From Noviherbaspirillum massiliense JC206 (lineage in GTDB: Bacteria > Pseudomonadota > Gammaproteobacteria > Burkholderiales > Burkholderiaceae_D), in the NCBI RefSeq assembly GCF_000312045.1, contig NZ_HE978635.1, positions 734,774 to 798,773 on the forward strand: a stretch of DNA of 64,000 nucleotides. Reading direction: 5' to 3'. Positions within the stretch are counted from its first letter, which is position 1; each line of letters opens with the position of its first letter. Positions 1-8,407 of the stretch are shown here, piece after piece. The notes under the pieces were generated by a model, which had not been told where the DNA came from, made no database searches, and saw nothing but the letters and a program-made list of their open reading frames with translations. The position numbers and the translations under genes were made by a program.

Positions 1-517
1 AACTGCCGGCATGCGTCATCACGCCCTTGAGCCTGGCGCCGCTATCATGCAGGATGCGCCCGATCCGGATCAGGTCGTCGGAACCGGGCTGCACGCCGGA
101 GCGGTGTCCATCCGTGTCGATTTCGATCATCACATTGAAGCGGTGACCGGCTGCCCTTCCCTTGTCCACGATTGCGCTGGCGGAAGCCTCCGAGTCAACC
201 ACGATGGTCAGGTCGCAACCCATGTTTGCCAGGGCCAGCGCCTGCTCGAGCTTGTTGGGCGCCATGCATACCGCATAAAGGATGTCGTTGAACCCGGCTT
301 TGAAAAATTGCTCGGCTTCCTTCAGGGTGGAAACCGTGATGCCGGTGGCCCCTGCCTGTGCCTGGCGCCGCGCGACTTCAATGCACTTGGAGGTTTTCAC
401 ATGCGGACGAAAGCGCACGCCGAGTTCATTCATCCGGCGCTGCATGCGTTCGATATTGCGCATCATGCGCGCTTCATCGACTAATGCGGACGGCGTAGAA
501 ATGGTGGAGAGATTCAT
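1..517 (-). CDS. D-threonine aldolase-like / DSD1-family PLP enzyme (partial, C-terminus outside window)
   Basis: The reading frame starts at an ATG at 517 and runs leftward off the window edge, giving about 172 N-terminal residues. It opens MNLSTISTPSALVDEARM and contains RPHVKTSKC near residue 40. This is the PLP-lysine region typical of the alanine racemase N-terminal fold used by D-threonine aldolases and eukaryotic-type D-serine dehydratases (DSD1). The later stretch VMIEIDTDGHRSGV also fits that fold. Substrate cannot be decided because the metal-binding C-terminal domain is outside the window. It is divergent from the M20 amidohydrolase gene. An opposite-strand frame covering 11-484 is a shadow of this gene. 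Confidence 0.85.
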   Translation of the reverse strand, partial: MNLSTISTPSALVDEARMMRNIERMQRRMNELGVRFRPHVKTSKCIEVARRQAQAGATGITVSTLKEAEQFFKAGFNDILYAVCMAPNKLEQALALANMGCDLTIVVDSEASASAIVDKGRAAGHRFNVMIEIDTDGHRSGVQPGSDDLIRIGRILHDSGARLKGVMTHAGS

Positions 518-866
518 GGATTTTCCTGCAAGAGATAGAGGTTCCCGGGACATCAGCCATGCATTGTATAAGAGCCGGCCATGAAACCCGGTGCACCGAA
601 AAACCGGACGCAATTTCCGTTGAAAATGTCAGCCCGCATTTTTCCATGCATACATTCATTCATACCTGACCTGAGTTCTATGCCAAGGGGTAATCATTCT
701 GGTTCGCCGATCCTGGTGATGGAACGAAACTTGAATATGCCTGTCTTTGCTTAACGCCGGTTGCCCGGTGAACCAACACACCCGTGGCGGCACGGCGGTA
801 TAAGCATGGTCCCGTCCATGGATGAGGCTGCAGCATCAGGGTGACCGCAGCCAGAAAGGACAAGGT
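518..866. other. Divergent intergenic region
   Basis: This 349-base gap separates the minus-strand DSD1-family gene from the plus-strand M20 gene and should hold both promoters. I see no convincing small gene or structured RNA in it. A long minus-strand frame crossing it (678-2717) is a shadow of the M20 and YadS genes. Confidence 0.5.
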
Positions 867-2183
867 ATGAACATGAGGTCGCCATCGACGCGTTCCGCCG
901 ATCAGGTGCTTGTCAACCTGACGAATCTGCTGCCGGATCTGGAAGCGCTTTACACCGATGTCCATGCACACCCCGAATTGTCGATGCAGGAAATGCGCAC
1001 TGCAGGCCTGGCAGCGGAGCGCTTGCGCTCGGCAGGGTTTGAGGTAACGACCGGGGTCGGAAATACCGGTGTCGTCGGCCTGCTCCGGAACGGCACCGGG
1101 CCGACAGTCATGCTGCGCGCCGACATGGACGCGCTGCCAGTCGAGGAAATGACCGGCCTCCCATATGCCAGCAAGGTCAAGTCGAAGGATCGCGACGGCA
1201 ACACGGTTCCCGTCATGCACGCCTGCGGCCATGACATGCATGTCACCTGGCTGGCAGGCGCGAGCAAGCTGCTGGCACAGGCGCGCGATGCATGGAGCGG
1301 AACGCTGATGGCGGTCTTCCAGCCCGCGGAAGAAACGGCAGAAGGCGCAAGGGCGATGATCGATGACGGACTCTTCCAGCGCTTTCCCAAACCCGATGTG
1401 GTGCTCGGCCAGCACGTCATGGTTGCATCGGCGGGCGATATCGGCGGGCGCACCGGAACGATCACCTCCGCTGCAGACAGCCTGCAGATCCGCCTGTTCG
1501 GACGCGGCGCGCATGGCTCCATGCCCCAGGCGAGCATCGATCCCGTGGTGATGGCGGCCGCGACGGTGATGCGGTTGCAAACCATCGTCTCGCGCGAACT
1601 CTCGCCCAACGAAGCAGCCGTCGTCACCATCGGCTCGCTGCAGGCCGGCACCAAGGAAAACGTGATCCCCGATGAAGCCGTCATCAAGCTGAATGTGCGC
1701 AGCTATGACGAGGGCGTGCGCAAGCGGGTGCTGGCCGCGATCGATCGGATCGTGAACGCCGAGTGCGCCGCTTCCGGCGCACCCAAGCCGCCGGAGATCA
1801 CGACACTGGACAGCTATCCCCTGGGTGTCAACAGCGAAGTTGCGAGCCAGCGCGTGGCCGATGCGTTCCGCGCGCATTTCGCTGCCGAACGCGTTCGGCA
1901 CACCGGACCGACATCGGCCAGCGAGGATTTCGGATCGTTCGGCGCCGAGTGGCATGTACCCGCGGTGTTCTGGTTTGTCGGCGGCACCGATCCCGGGACC
2001 TATGCGCAAGCCAAGGCGGCAGGCGAAGTCAACAAGCTCCCGAGCAACCACAGCCCGTTCTTCGCACCGGTGCTGCATCCGACCCTGGAAACAGGCGTGG
2101 AAACCATGGTGGTCGGCGCGCTGGCCTGGCTTGGCAAGGATGGCGCCGCCGCGGCAACCGGGCAAGCGGAGGCGCGATCCTAA
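867..2183 (+). CDS. M20-family amidohydrolase (hippurate hydrolase/aminoacylase-like)
   Basis: A 438-residue metal-dependent amidohydrolase of the M20D type, which removes acyl groups from N-acyl amino acids or related amides. The zinc-binding HACGHDMH motif is near residue 118 and the catalytic glutamate pair in QPAEETAEGA near residue 153. A later His (HSPFFAP) fits the C-terminal metal site, and a dimerisation domain sits in the middle. The frame opens at 822, but the ATG at 867 has AGAAAGGA just upstream and starts the conserved part, so I chose it. No signal peptide is seen, so it is probably cytoplasmic. The next gene starts at the base after the stop codon, so the two are likely co-transcribed and coupled. 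Exact substrate unknown. Confidence 0.9.
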   Translation: MNMRSPSTRSADQVLVNLTNLLPDLEALYTDVHAHPELSMQEMRTAGLAAERLRSAGFEVTTGVGNTGVVGLLRNGTGPTVMLRADMDALPVEEMTGLPYASKVKSKDRDGNTVPVMHACGHDMHVTWLAGASKLLAQARDAWSGTLMAVFQPAEETAEGARAMIDDGLFQRFPKPDVVLGQHVMVASAGDIGGRTGTITSAADSLQIRLFGRGAHGSMPQASIDPVVMAAATVMRLQTIVSRELSPNEAAVVTIGSLQAGTKENVIPDEAVIKLNVRSYDEGVRKRVLAAIDRIVNAECAASGAPKPPEITTLDSYPLGVNSEVASQRVADAFRAHFAAERVRHTGPTSASEDFGSFGAEWHVPAVFWFVGGTDPGTYAQAKAAGEVNKLPSNHSPFFAPVLHPTLETGVETMVVGALAWLGKDGAAAATGQAEARS

Positions 2184-2879
2184 GTGTTCCATGCGCCTGA
2201 CCTTGACATCAGCACTGCGATCAAGACGCTGGTGCTGGCGCTCGATCTGGTGGGCACGTTTGTCTTTGCGCTCAGCGGTGCCCTGGCCGGGGTCAAGCGC
2301 CGTCTGGATCTGTTCGGGATCATGGTGCTGTCGTTTGCTGCCGGCAATTCCGGTGGAATCACCCGCGATCTGCTGATCGGCGCGGTACCCCCGGCGGCGA
2401 TCAGCGACTGGCGCTACCTGGCAGCCTCGATCATTGCCGGCGTCCTCACCTTTTTCTGGCATCCCGCGGTTGAGCGGCTGCGCGGCACCGTGCTCGTGTT
2501 CGACGGCGCAGGACTCGCGCTGTTTGCCGTCGCTGGCACGCAGAAGGCGCTTGCCTTCGGGCTCAATCCCGTCATGGCGGCCTTGCTCGGCATGCTCACG
2601 GGGATCGGCGGCGGCATGGTGCGCGATGTGCTCCTGACCGAGATTCCCACCGTGCTGCGTTCGGAGGTGTATGCAGTCGCCGCCCTCGCGGGCGCGGCAG
2701 TGGTGGTGGCCGGACACATGCTGCTGCTGCCATCCGCCATCGTGGCACTCGCCGGCGCATTGCTCTGCTTCGGTATACGGATGCTTGCCCTCGTGCGCAG
2801 CTGGAATCTCCCGACTCCAGCCTCGTCCGCATCAGCGTCTGCAAAAACCGATTCTTCCGACGTCCGGCGCGACAAGTAG
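2184..2879 (+). CDS. YadS/TRIC-family (UPF0126) membrane protein
   Basis: A 231-residue integral membrane protein with two copies of the three-helix UPF0126 module. The glycine-rich signatures GNSGGITRDLLIG and GIGGGMVRDVLLTE mark the two repeats. The family has the TRIC cation-channel fold, and some bacterial members are reported glycine transporters; the solute here is unknown. The start is a GTG directly after the TAA of the amidohydrolase gene, with no intergenic base. The Ser/Ala-rich C-terminal tail (about 25 residues) is unlike the family core and is probably cytoplasmic. Confidence 0.88.
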   Translation: MFHAPDLDISTAIKTLVLALDLVGTFVFALSGALAGVKRRLDLFGIMVLSFAAGNSGGITRDLLIGAVPPAAISDWRYLAASIIAGVLTFFWHPAVERLRGTVLVFDGAGLALFAVAGTQKALAFGLNPVMAALLGMLTGIGGGMVRDVLLTEIPTVLRSEVYAVAALAGAAVVVAGHMLLLPSAIVALAGALLCFGIRMLALVRSWNLPTPASSASASAKTDSSDVRRDK

Positions 2880-2920
2880 CACGTCCGGATCGGACAGAGG
2901 TACAGCCGATCCCCGCCGGG

Positions 2921-2944
2921 ACGCAGTCCCGGACGGGACTGCGT
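2921..2944 (+). terminator. Hairpin after the amidohydrolase-yadS operon
   Basis: A perfect 10-bp stem (ACGCAGTCCC / GGGACTGCGT) with a GGAC loop lies 41 bases after the yadS-like stop. It sits between convergent genes. No clear T-tract follows on either strand, so it may be a weak or Rho-assisted terminator. Confidence 0.55.
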
Positions 2945-2946
2945 TC

Positions 2947-3030
2947 TCAAAAGACCAGCTTCAGAACGCCTGTGACAACCAGCAAGCCGATCAGGAAGAT
3001 GATGGCGATGATCCACATGAATATTTTCAT
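2947..3030 (-). CDS. Small 27-residue single-pass membrane protein
   Basis: The ORF encodes MKIFMWIIAIIF followed by LIGLLVVTGVLKLVF. The whole peptide is one hydrophobic helix with a lysine at each end, like small bacterial membrane peptides. A good ribosome site, CTGGAG, lies about six bases before the ATG at 3030. The gene is convergent with the yadS-like gene, and the hairpin at 2921 may end both. I do not recognise a named family. It is too short for routine gene callers. Confidence 0.5.
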   Translation of the reverse strand: MKIFMWIIAIIFLIGLLVVTGVLKLVF

Positions 3031-3387
3031 TCGTACTCCAGAAGTCAGACTGCGATGAAGGAAGATCGCGGCATCGCGTGCCGGATGCCATGCCTGCGAG
3101 CTAATGTTTTGCTGCAACTGCTGCAAAAATGACAAGCACGGCTTGCTAAAGTTCCTTCCTGCATTCAACGCGGGGGCATGGATCAAGGGCGCGGATAGTC
3201 CCTGGACGCGTTCCCGGCTGGTCGCGCGCCATGCTTGCGCCTTCCCTTCTCTCCATCCAGGCTTCGCCGGAACCAAGGCAAGAGTGCGTTATCTGACTCT
3301 TGCTGGGAGAAGTACTGCGTCATGTGGCATCATGCGGGAGCGGCAGAAAAACCCGCAGCATTCTTTTCACGTACTCATTTCACTGCC
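3031..3387. other. Region upstream of guaC
   Basis: This 357-base gap lies between the small membrane ORF (minus) and guaC (plus). It contains TTTTGC...GCAAAA arms (3107-3112 and 3123-3128) enclosing a repeated TGCTGCAA. I see no gene in it. An in-frame extension of guaC to 3235 is open but lacks family similarity. Confidence 0.4.
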
Positions 3388-4440
3388 ATGCATATCGAAG
3401 AATCCGTCAAGCTGGACTTCAAGGACGTGCTGATCCGGCCGAAGCGTTCCACGCTCAATTCGCGTTCCGAAGTCGACATCCACCGCAAGTTCACTTTCCG
3501 CCACTCCCAGAGGGAATACCACGGCATTCCCATCATTGCCGCGAACATGGACACGACCGGCACGTTCGAGATGGCACGCGCGCTCGGCAAGCATGGATTG
3601 TCGGTGGCCTTGCACAAGCATTATCCGAAGGATGAACTGGTCCGCTTCTTCCACTCGCTCCAGACCGAGAATCTGCGGCCGTCGACTGCGTTTTATTCAC
3701 TCGGCATCCTGCCGGCCGATTTCGAAAAATTCAGCGAGATCATGGCGAAGGCACCCGACGCGATCGGCTATGTCTGCATCGATGTGGCCAACGGCTATAC
3801 CGAGCGCTTCATCCATTTCGTCAAAAAGGTGCGCACCACCTTCCCGCAGCTGACCATCATGGCGGGCAACGTGGTGACCGGCGACATCACGGAAGAGCTG
3901 ATCCTGGCCGGCGCGGATATCGTCAAGGTTGGCATTGGTCCCGGTTCGGTCTGCACCACGCGCAAGATGACCGGCGTCGGCTATCCGCAATTGTCGGCCA
4001 TCATCGAATGCGCCGACGCCGCCCATGGACTGGGCGGGCAGATCTGTGCCGATGGCGGCTGCGTGGTGCCGGGCGATCTGGCGAAAGCCTTTGGTGCAGG
4101 AGCGGATTTCGTGATGCTGGGCGGCATGCTGGCCGGGCATGATGAAACCGAGGGTGACCTGGTCGAGCGCGAGGGCAAGAAGTTCAAGCGCTTTTATGGC
4201 ATGAGCAGCCGCGCCGCGATGGAAAAATACGCTGGCGGCGTCGCGCAATACCGCGCCAGCGAGGGCAAGGAAGTCCTGGTGGAATACCGCGGTCCGGTGG
4301 AAGGTACGCTGCAGGATATCCTGGGTGGCGTGCGTTCCGCCTGCACTTACGTCGGCGCCCGTCAGCTCAAGGAACTGACCAAGCGCACCACCTTCGTACG
4401 CGTGAGCCAGCAACTGAACGAAGTCTTCGGCAAGTCCTGA
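3388..4440 (+). CDS. guaC: GMP reductase
   Basis: A 350-residue enzyme that converts GMP to IMP with NADPH, returning guanine nucleotides to the purine pool. It has the TIM-barrel IMPDH/GMPR fold. The catalytic loop [18 protein letters not shown] places the active Cys near residue 189, and the wording of this loop, with no CBS insertion, indicates GMP reductase rather than IMP dehydrogenase. The length matches the roughly 347-residue family. Translation from the ATG at 3388 gives [20 protein letters not shown], the usual N-terminus; the open frame further upstream is not conserved-looking. It appears monocistronic. Confidence 0.95.
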   Translation: MHIEESVKLDFKDVLIRPKRSTLNSRSEVDIHRKFTFRHSQREYHGIPIIAANMDTTGTFEMARALGKHGLSVALHKHYPKDELVRFFHSLQTENLRPSTAFYSLGILPADFEKFSEIMAKAPDAIGYVCIDVANGYTERFIHFVKKVRTTFPQLTIMAGNVVTGDITEELILAGADIVKVGIGPGSVCTTRKMTGVGYPQLSAIIECADAAHGLGGQICADGGCVVPGDLAKAFGAGADFVMLGGMLAGHDETEGDLVEREGKKFKRFYGMSSRAAMEKYAGGVAQYRASEGKEVLVEYRGPVEGTLQDILGGVRSACTYVGARQLKELTKRTTFVRVSQQLNEVFGKS

Positions 4441-4886
4441 AGGCTGCCGCACTGCTAGTCCAGGAGGGCGATGGTCCTCCCGGACTGCAAGCCCGCCTGA
4501 CTCTCACCGAACCCCACCACCCGACGCCGCCAGCCAGACCAGTCCGATCTGCATTTCCCGCCACTTCATTCCCTTCAGCCAAGGCCACATCCACGCCACC
4601 CATGCGCAGGCTGATAATGCCCCAGCAGCAAGTTGCTTGATGCAACCGGAACAAATTGAGATACCTCAAGCTGCGGCGAGAAACCCCTACCTATGCTGAT
4701 CAGGAAGGCATTCCACACGTTGCCCAAAGCCCGGGTGAAAACCTGCAGCGCCCATGCATGCATGCTCACAGGGCATCGCGTATCGGGTGCGGTCGTTGAA
4801 CAGGTTTCGGGCACGAGCCTGGGCGCTGATCGCGCAGCGGGGTTTGCCTCTCCACATTGCTTTCAAAAACCAGCGAAGGAGCGAAC
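4441..4886. other. Region between guaC and the peroxiredoxin gene
   Basis: A 446-base gap with no convincing gene. It holds the imperfect hairpin listed separately just after guaC. The rest presumably contains the peroxiredoxin promoter. Overlapping open frames on both strands look like chance frames in GC-rich DNA. Confidence 0.4.
4458..4485 (+). terminator. Possible guaC terminator hairpin
   Basis: GTCCAGGAGG at 4458 pairs with CCTCCCGGAC at 4476, with one G-T wobble and an eight-base loop. It sits 18 bases after the guaC stop. There is no T-tract, so the call is tentative. Confidence 0.45.
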
Positions 4887-5561
4887 ATGTCATTACGCAT
4901 CAATGATATTGCCCCGGATTTCACCGCCGAGACGACGCAAGGGACGATCCATTTCCACCAGTGGATCGGAGATGGCTGGGCCATCCTGTTTTCCCATCCC
5001 AAGGATTTCACGCCGGTATGCACCACCGAGCTGGGTTACATGGCAAAGATCGAGCCGGAATTCACCAGGCGTCACTGCAAGCTGATCGGCCTGAGCGTGG
5101 ACCCCGTCGAAAACCATCGCGCATGGGCCAAGGATATCGAGGAAACCCAAGGCTACATGCCGCAGTACCCAATCATTGCCGACCGCGATCTCTCGATTTC
5201 CAAGCTTTACAACATGCTGCCAGCGGAAGAGCCCGGCACTTCCGAGGGACGCACCGCCGCCGCCAATGCGACAGTGCGGTCGGTATTTGTAATCGGCCCG
5301 GACAAGCGCATCAAGATGATGCTCACTTATCCGATGAGCACCGGCCGCAATTTCGATGAGATCCTGCGCGCCCTCGATTCCATGCAGCTGACGCAGGAAC
5401 ACAAGGTCGCCACGCCGGCCAACTGGAAGCAGGGCGAGGATGTCATCATCCTGCCTTCGGTCAGCGACGACGACGCAAAGAAATTGTTCCCGCAGGGCTG
5501 GAAGGCGGAAAAGCCTTACCTGCGCAAGGTGAAGCAGCCCCAGCCATCCACGCGAAGCTAG
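4887..5561 (+). CDS. 1-Cys peroxiredoxin (Prx6 family)
   Basis: A 224-residue thiol peroxidase that reduces hydrogen and alkyl peroxides. The peroxidatic Cys is near residue 45 in HPKDFTPVCTTELG, and the family tail is recognisable from EDVIILPSVSDDDAKKLFP. There is no resolving Cys in the usual 2-Cys position, and the long C-terminal domain matches the Prx6 class. The ATG at 4887 follows GAAGGAG and starts MSLRINDIAPDFTAET, the normal N-terminus. It is convergent with the creA-like gene, 39 bases away. Probably cytoplasmic and monocistronic. Confidence 0.94.
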   Translation: MSLRINDIAPDFTAETTQGTIHFHQWIGDGWAILFSHPKDFTPVCTTELGYMAKIEPEFTRRHCKLIGLSVDPVENHRAWAKDIEETQGYMPQYPIIADRDLSISKLYNMLPAEEPGTSEGRTAAANATVRSVFVIGPDKRIKMMLTYPMSTGRNFDEILRALDSMQLTQEHKVATPANWKQGEDVIILPSVSDDDAKKLFPQGWKAEKPYLRKVKQPQPSTRS

Positions 5562-5600
5562 CGCGGACGAGGCTGACAAGCCTGCCGTCCAATTGCCTGT

Positions 5601-6071
5601 TCATTTCTTGATTGGAATCGGCTGGGCGGCAGGCACCGGCACTGCAGTCACGCTGTTTTGCGGGCTGCCCTCGATCAGGCGGTCCGAATACACCAGGTAC
5701 ACCAGCGCATTGCGCTTGGGGTCGGTCATGCGCACGACGCGGATATGCTTGAACAGGATGGAGGCGCGCTCAGTGAACACTTCCTCCTGCCTCGGGAGCA
5801 CGCCATTGAAGCGGATGTCGCCCACCTGCCGGCATGCCACGGCGGCTTCCGCCTTGTCTTCCGCCAGACCGAATGCGCCCTTGAGGCCGCCGGTCCGCGC
5901 GCGCGACAGATAGCAGCTCACGCCGACCACCTTGGGATCGTCGAATACTTCGACCACGATCTTGTGGTCCGGGCCGATCAGCTTGAATGCGGTATCGACT
6001 TCTCCAATGCTTTCAGCGCCAGCACCGCCGACGGCCACCAGCAGCAAGGCTGCCATCATCGCTTTTTTCAT
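5601..6071 (-). CDS. creA: CreA family periplasmic protein
   Basis: A 156-residue exported protein of the CreA family, whose role is unknown. It begins MKKAMMAALLLVAVGGAGAE, a clean signal peptide with AGA-E cleavage. The mature part has the family pattern: VEVFDDPKVVGVSCYLSRA, then GLAEDKAEAAVACRQVG, then a C-terminal MTDPKRNALVYLVYSDRL. Two cysteines could form a disulfide. The frame is open to 6251, but the ATG at 6071 follows AAAGGA and begins the signal peptide. About 15 residues after the family core are Pro/Ala-rich. Confidence 0.88.
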   Translation of the reverse strand: MKKAMMAALLLVAVGGAGAESIGEVDTAFKLIGPDHKIVVEVFDDPKVVGVSCYLSRARTGGLKGAFGLAEDKAEAAVACRQVGDIRFNGVLPRQEEVFTERASILFKHIRVVRMTDPKRNALVYLVYSDRLIEGSPQNSVTAVPVPAAQPIPIKK

Positions 6072-6378
6072 CTCGGATCCTTTCATCATCCATGTGGGCC
6101 GGGTCACGCCGGTCGCGCCCGCGTTGAAAAATTCCGCCCATTGTGCCATTTGACAGAATGCCGGCATTGCCCGGCATGAAGAAATTTTTGCCGGGCACAC
6201 CAGTCCATCGCCCTCTCTGGAAGGATGGCCGGACTTCCCCCGGAGATTCAAAGTCGGTACATTACATTGAATGCCGGAAATTAAAATAAATCCAACATTC
6301 TGGAAACGTCGGCAGATCCGGGTGAAGCAATCCGGAATCCCTCCAACAAAAACAAATCCGCCTACTTAGGAGACAGTC
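6072..6378. other. Region upstream of creA and the substrate-binding protein gene
   Basis: This 307-base divergent region should contain both promoters. It turns AT-rich near 6270-6300. I see no small gene or structured RNA. Confidence 0.4.
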
Positions 6379-7506
6379 ATGTGGTTTAGAAGAGCTTTGG
6401 CAGCGCTATTGACGTGCTGCGCACTCGTTCATGCACACGCGGAAGAAATCAGGATCGGAAACGTGCTCGGCCTGACCGGGCCGAATGCCTCTTCCGCAAC
6501 CGAAGGGGAAATCCTGACGCACGGATACATCGACATGATTAATGCCAAAGGCGGAATCCATGGCAACAAGCTGTCCCTGGTGATCAAGGATGATCAATAC
6601 GATCCCAGGAAAACTCCCGCTCTCTTCGAAGAAGCGATCACGCAAGACAATGTGATCGCATTCCTGAATGCCGTCGGCACCGCCAACGTGGCCGCCGTGA
6701 TGAAAACGGGCATTCTGAACAAGTACAAGGTGCCGCTGGTCGGCGTGTTCAGCGGGTCCGAAATCGTCCGGGGGCCGGGGTCCGAACAGATTTTCCATAC
6801 CCGCGCCAGCTACACCGATGAAGTCATGAAGATTTCACGCCTGGTCCCGACCATCGGGCTGAAGAAGGTTGCGGTTCTGTCTCAGGAAGACAGCTTCGGT
6901 TCCGGCATCAATGAGATCATCGCCAAGGCGGCCCAGGAATACAATTTCGAGGTCATCGCCAAAGTGCCTTACGAGCCGGGCGAAACCGAATTTTCCAAAC
7001 ATGCCCGGCAGATCATAGCGGCCAAGCCGCAGGCCATCTTCCTGATGGGCGTGCCCGAAGCCGTTTACCATTTCATGAAGGCCTATGATGCGCCGGCAGG
7101 CGCGGCGCAGATCTACACCCTTTCATTCGTCTCTTCCACCGGCCTTGCGGAATTTGCGGGCGAGAGGCGGGTCCGCGGCATCGGCATCAGCCAGGTCGTT
7201 CCCAATCCGAGTTCGGTGAGCCTGCCGCTGGCGAAGGATTTCCAGGCCTTCCTGAAGACGCCGTATGGACAGGGAGTGCATTCGACGCCCCTGAACTTCG
7301 AGATTTACATGAATGCACGGCTCCTGGTGGACGCGATCAAGATGGCCGGTCCGAAACCGACGCCGGAAAAGGTGACGCAAAGCCTGGTCTCGATGCAGAA
7401 CTACCGGCTTGGCGGCTATCCCATCAACTTCAGTGAAACCAATCGTCGCGGCTCGTCCTACTCCGACATCGGCGTGATCGGCTACAACGGCCGACTGTCC
7501 TACTGA
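6379..7506 (+). CDS. ABC-type (branched-chain amino acid class) periplasmic substrate-binding protein
   Basis: A 375-residue periplasmic binding protein of the LivJ/Peripla_BP_6 type. It begins with a signal peptide ending HAHAEE, then IRIGNVLGLTGPNASS, the usual first strand and ligand loop. The internal GGIHGNKLSLVIKDDQYDP is also typical. A strong TAGGAGA ribosome site precedes the ATG. No permease or ATPase gene is near it. The next genes downstream encode a response regulator and a 7TM sensor kinase, so it may feed a ligand signal to them or belong to a transporter encoded elsewhere. The ligand is unknown. Confidence 0.88.
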   Translation: MWFRRALAALLTCCALVHAHAEEIRIGNVLGLTGPNASSATEGEILTHGYIDMINAKGGIHGNKLSLVIKDDQYDPRKTPALFEEAITQDNVIAFLNAVGTANVAAVMKTGILNKYKVPLVGVFSGSEIVRGPGSEQIFHTRASYTDEVMKISRLVPTIGLKKVAVLSQEDSFGSGINEIIAKAAQEYNFEVIAKVPYEPGETEFSKHARQIIAAKPQAIFLMGVPEAVYHFMKAYDAPAGAAQIYTLSFVSSTGLAEFAGERRVRGIGISQVVPNPSSVSLPLAKDFQAFLKTPYGQGVHSTPLNFEIYMNARLLVDAIKMAGPKPTPEKVTQSLVSMQNYRLGGYPINFSETNRRGSSYSDIGVIGYNGRLSY

Positions 7507-7706
7507 GGCAGATGGCCCGGTCCGAAGGCAGGCGCGTTCCGTCGAAGGCGGGCGCCCTCTTCGGGCACTGTTGCAATATCCCACAAACGGGGTATTGACA
7601 GCTTCTCCGAACTCATACCCGGCTGTTACAATCGTCCGCATCATTTCTTTTTGGCATGCGAAGAAGAAGGTCGTCGGCAATGGCCCGGCATGCCAAGCGT
7701 ACGTAT

Positions 7707-7718
7707 CCAAGCGCTTGG
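7707..7718. promoter_or_regulatory. 12-bp palindrome before the response regulator gene
   Basis: CCAAGCGCTTGG is a perfect palindrome 18 bases before the response regulator start. Its half CCAAGCG occurs again at 7693-7699. It could be an operator or a hairpin near the ribosome site. Function is inferred only from position and symmetry. Confidence 0.3.
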
Positions 7719-7735
7719 AGTAGCTGGTTAAAAAC

Positions 7736-8407
7736 ATGACGACGACCGTCGGAATCATCGAAGACAACCCGGATTTCCTTGCCCGGTTCAGGGGCATCAT
7801 CGCATCGCACCCGGAATTCACGCTGGTCGGAAGCGCAAGCAGCGGCGCCGACGGGATTGCCCTCATCAACAGCCAGCGTGCGGATGTCTACCTGGTCGAC
7901 CTCGGACTGCCCGACATGCATGGCACGGAAGTGATCAGGCATGCGGTCAGCACGTGGCCCGGCAGCGAAGTCATGGTCATTACGGTATTCGGCGACAATG
8001 CCAGCATCATGGGAAGCATCGAAGCCGGCGCAACCGGATATCTGCTGAAAGGCAGCTCGCCTGCAGAGATCATCGACAGCATTCGTACCTTGCTTGCCGG
8101 CGGCTCACCCGTGAGCGCGGCGATTGCAAGGAAAATCCTGCAAAAGCTCCAGCTTGAAAAATCCGGGCCGGCGGAACATGCACCCGCGCCGCACATGCCG
8201 CCTGCGGCGGCGGGGAAGCTGACCGAACGGGAAATCCAGATCCTGCGCTCGCTCGCCAAGGGCCTGAGCAACAAGGAAATCGGCGACTCCCATCAGATTT
8301 CGGCTTATACCGTGGCCGGCCACGTCAAGAAAATCTACCGCAAGCTGGCGGTCCATTCACGGGGGGAAGCCGTTTATGAAGCAACGCAGATGGGCCTCCT
8401 CAAATAG
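7736..8407 (+). CDS. NarL/FixJ-type response regulator
   Basis: A 223-residue DNA-binding response regulator. The receiver domain spans residues 1-120, with acidic residues at 9-10, phospho-acceptor Asp55 in VYLVDLGLP, and the GYLLKGS lysine loop. A LuxR-type helix-turn-helix follows from about 160, seen in LTEREIQILRSLAKGLSNKE and VAGHVKKIYRKLAV. Its 3' end overlaps the sensor kinase gene by 32 bases, so the two are a coupled pair. The kinase probably phosphorylates Asp55. Confidence 0.94.
   Translation: MTTTVGIIEDNPDFLARFRGIIASHPEFTLVGSASSGADGIALINSQRADVYLVDLGLPDMHGTEVIRHAVSTWPGSEVMVITVFGDNASIMGSIEAGATGYLLKGSSPAEIIDSIRTLLAGGSPVSAAIARKILQKLQLEKSGPAEHAPAPHMPPAAAGKLTEREIQILRSLAKGLSNKEIGDSHQISAYTVAGHVKKIYRKLAVHSRGEAVYEATQMGLLK

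Noticed and set aside
678..2717. 679-residue open frame on the minus strand
   Set aside because: It lies antisense to the M20 and YadS genes, which have clear motifs. Its His/Arg/Gly-rich composition is typical of a shadow frame in GC-rich DNA.
7568..7620. Possible sigma-70 promoter (TTGACA near 7595 and TACAAT near 7625)
   Set aside because: The spacing between the two boxes is far from 17 bases, so they cannot form one promoter.
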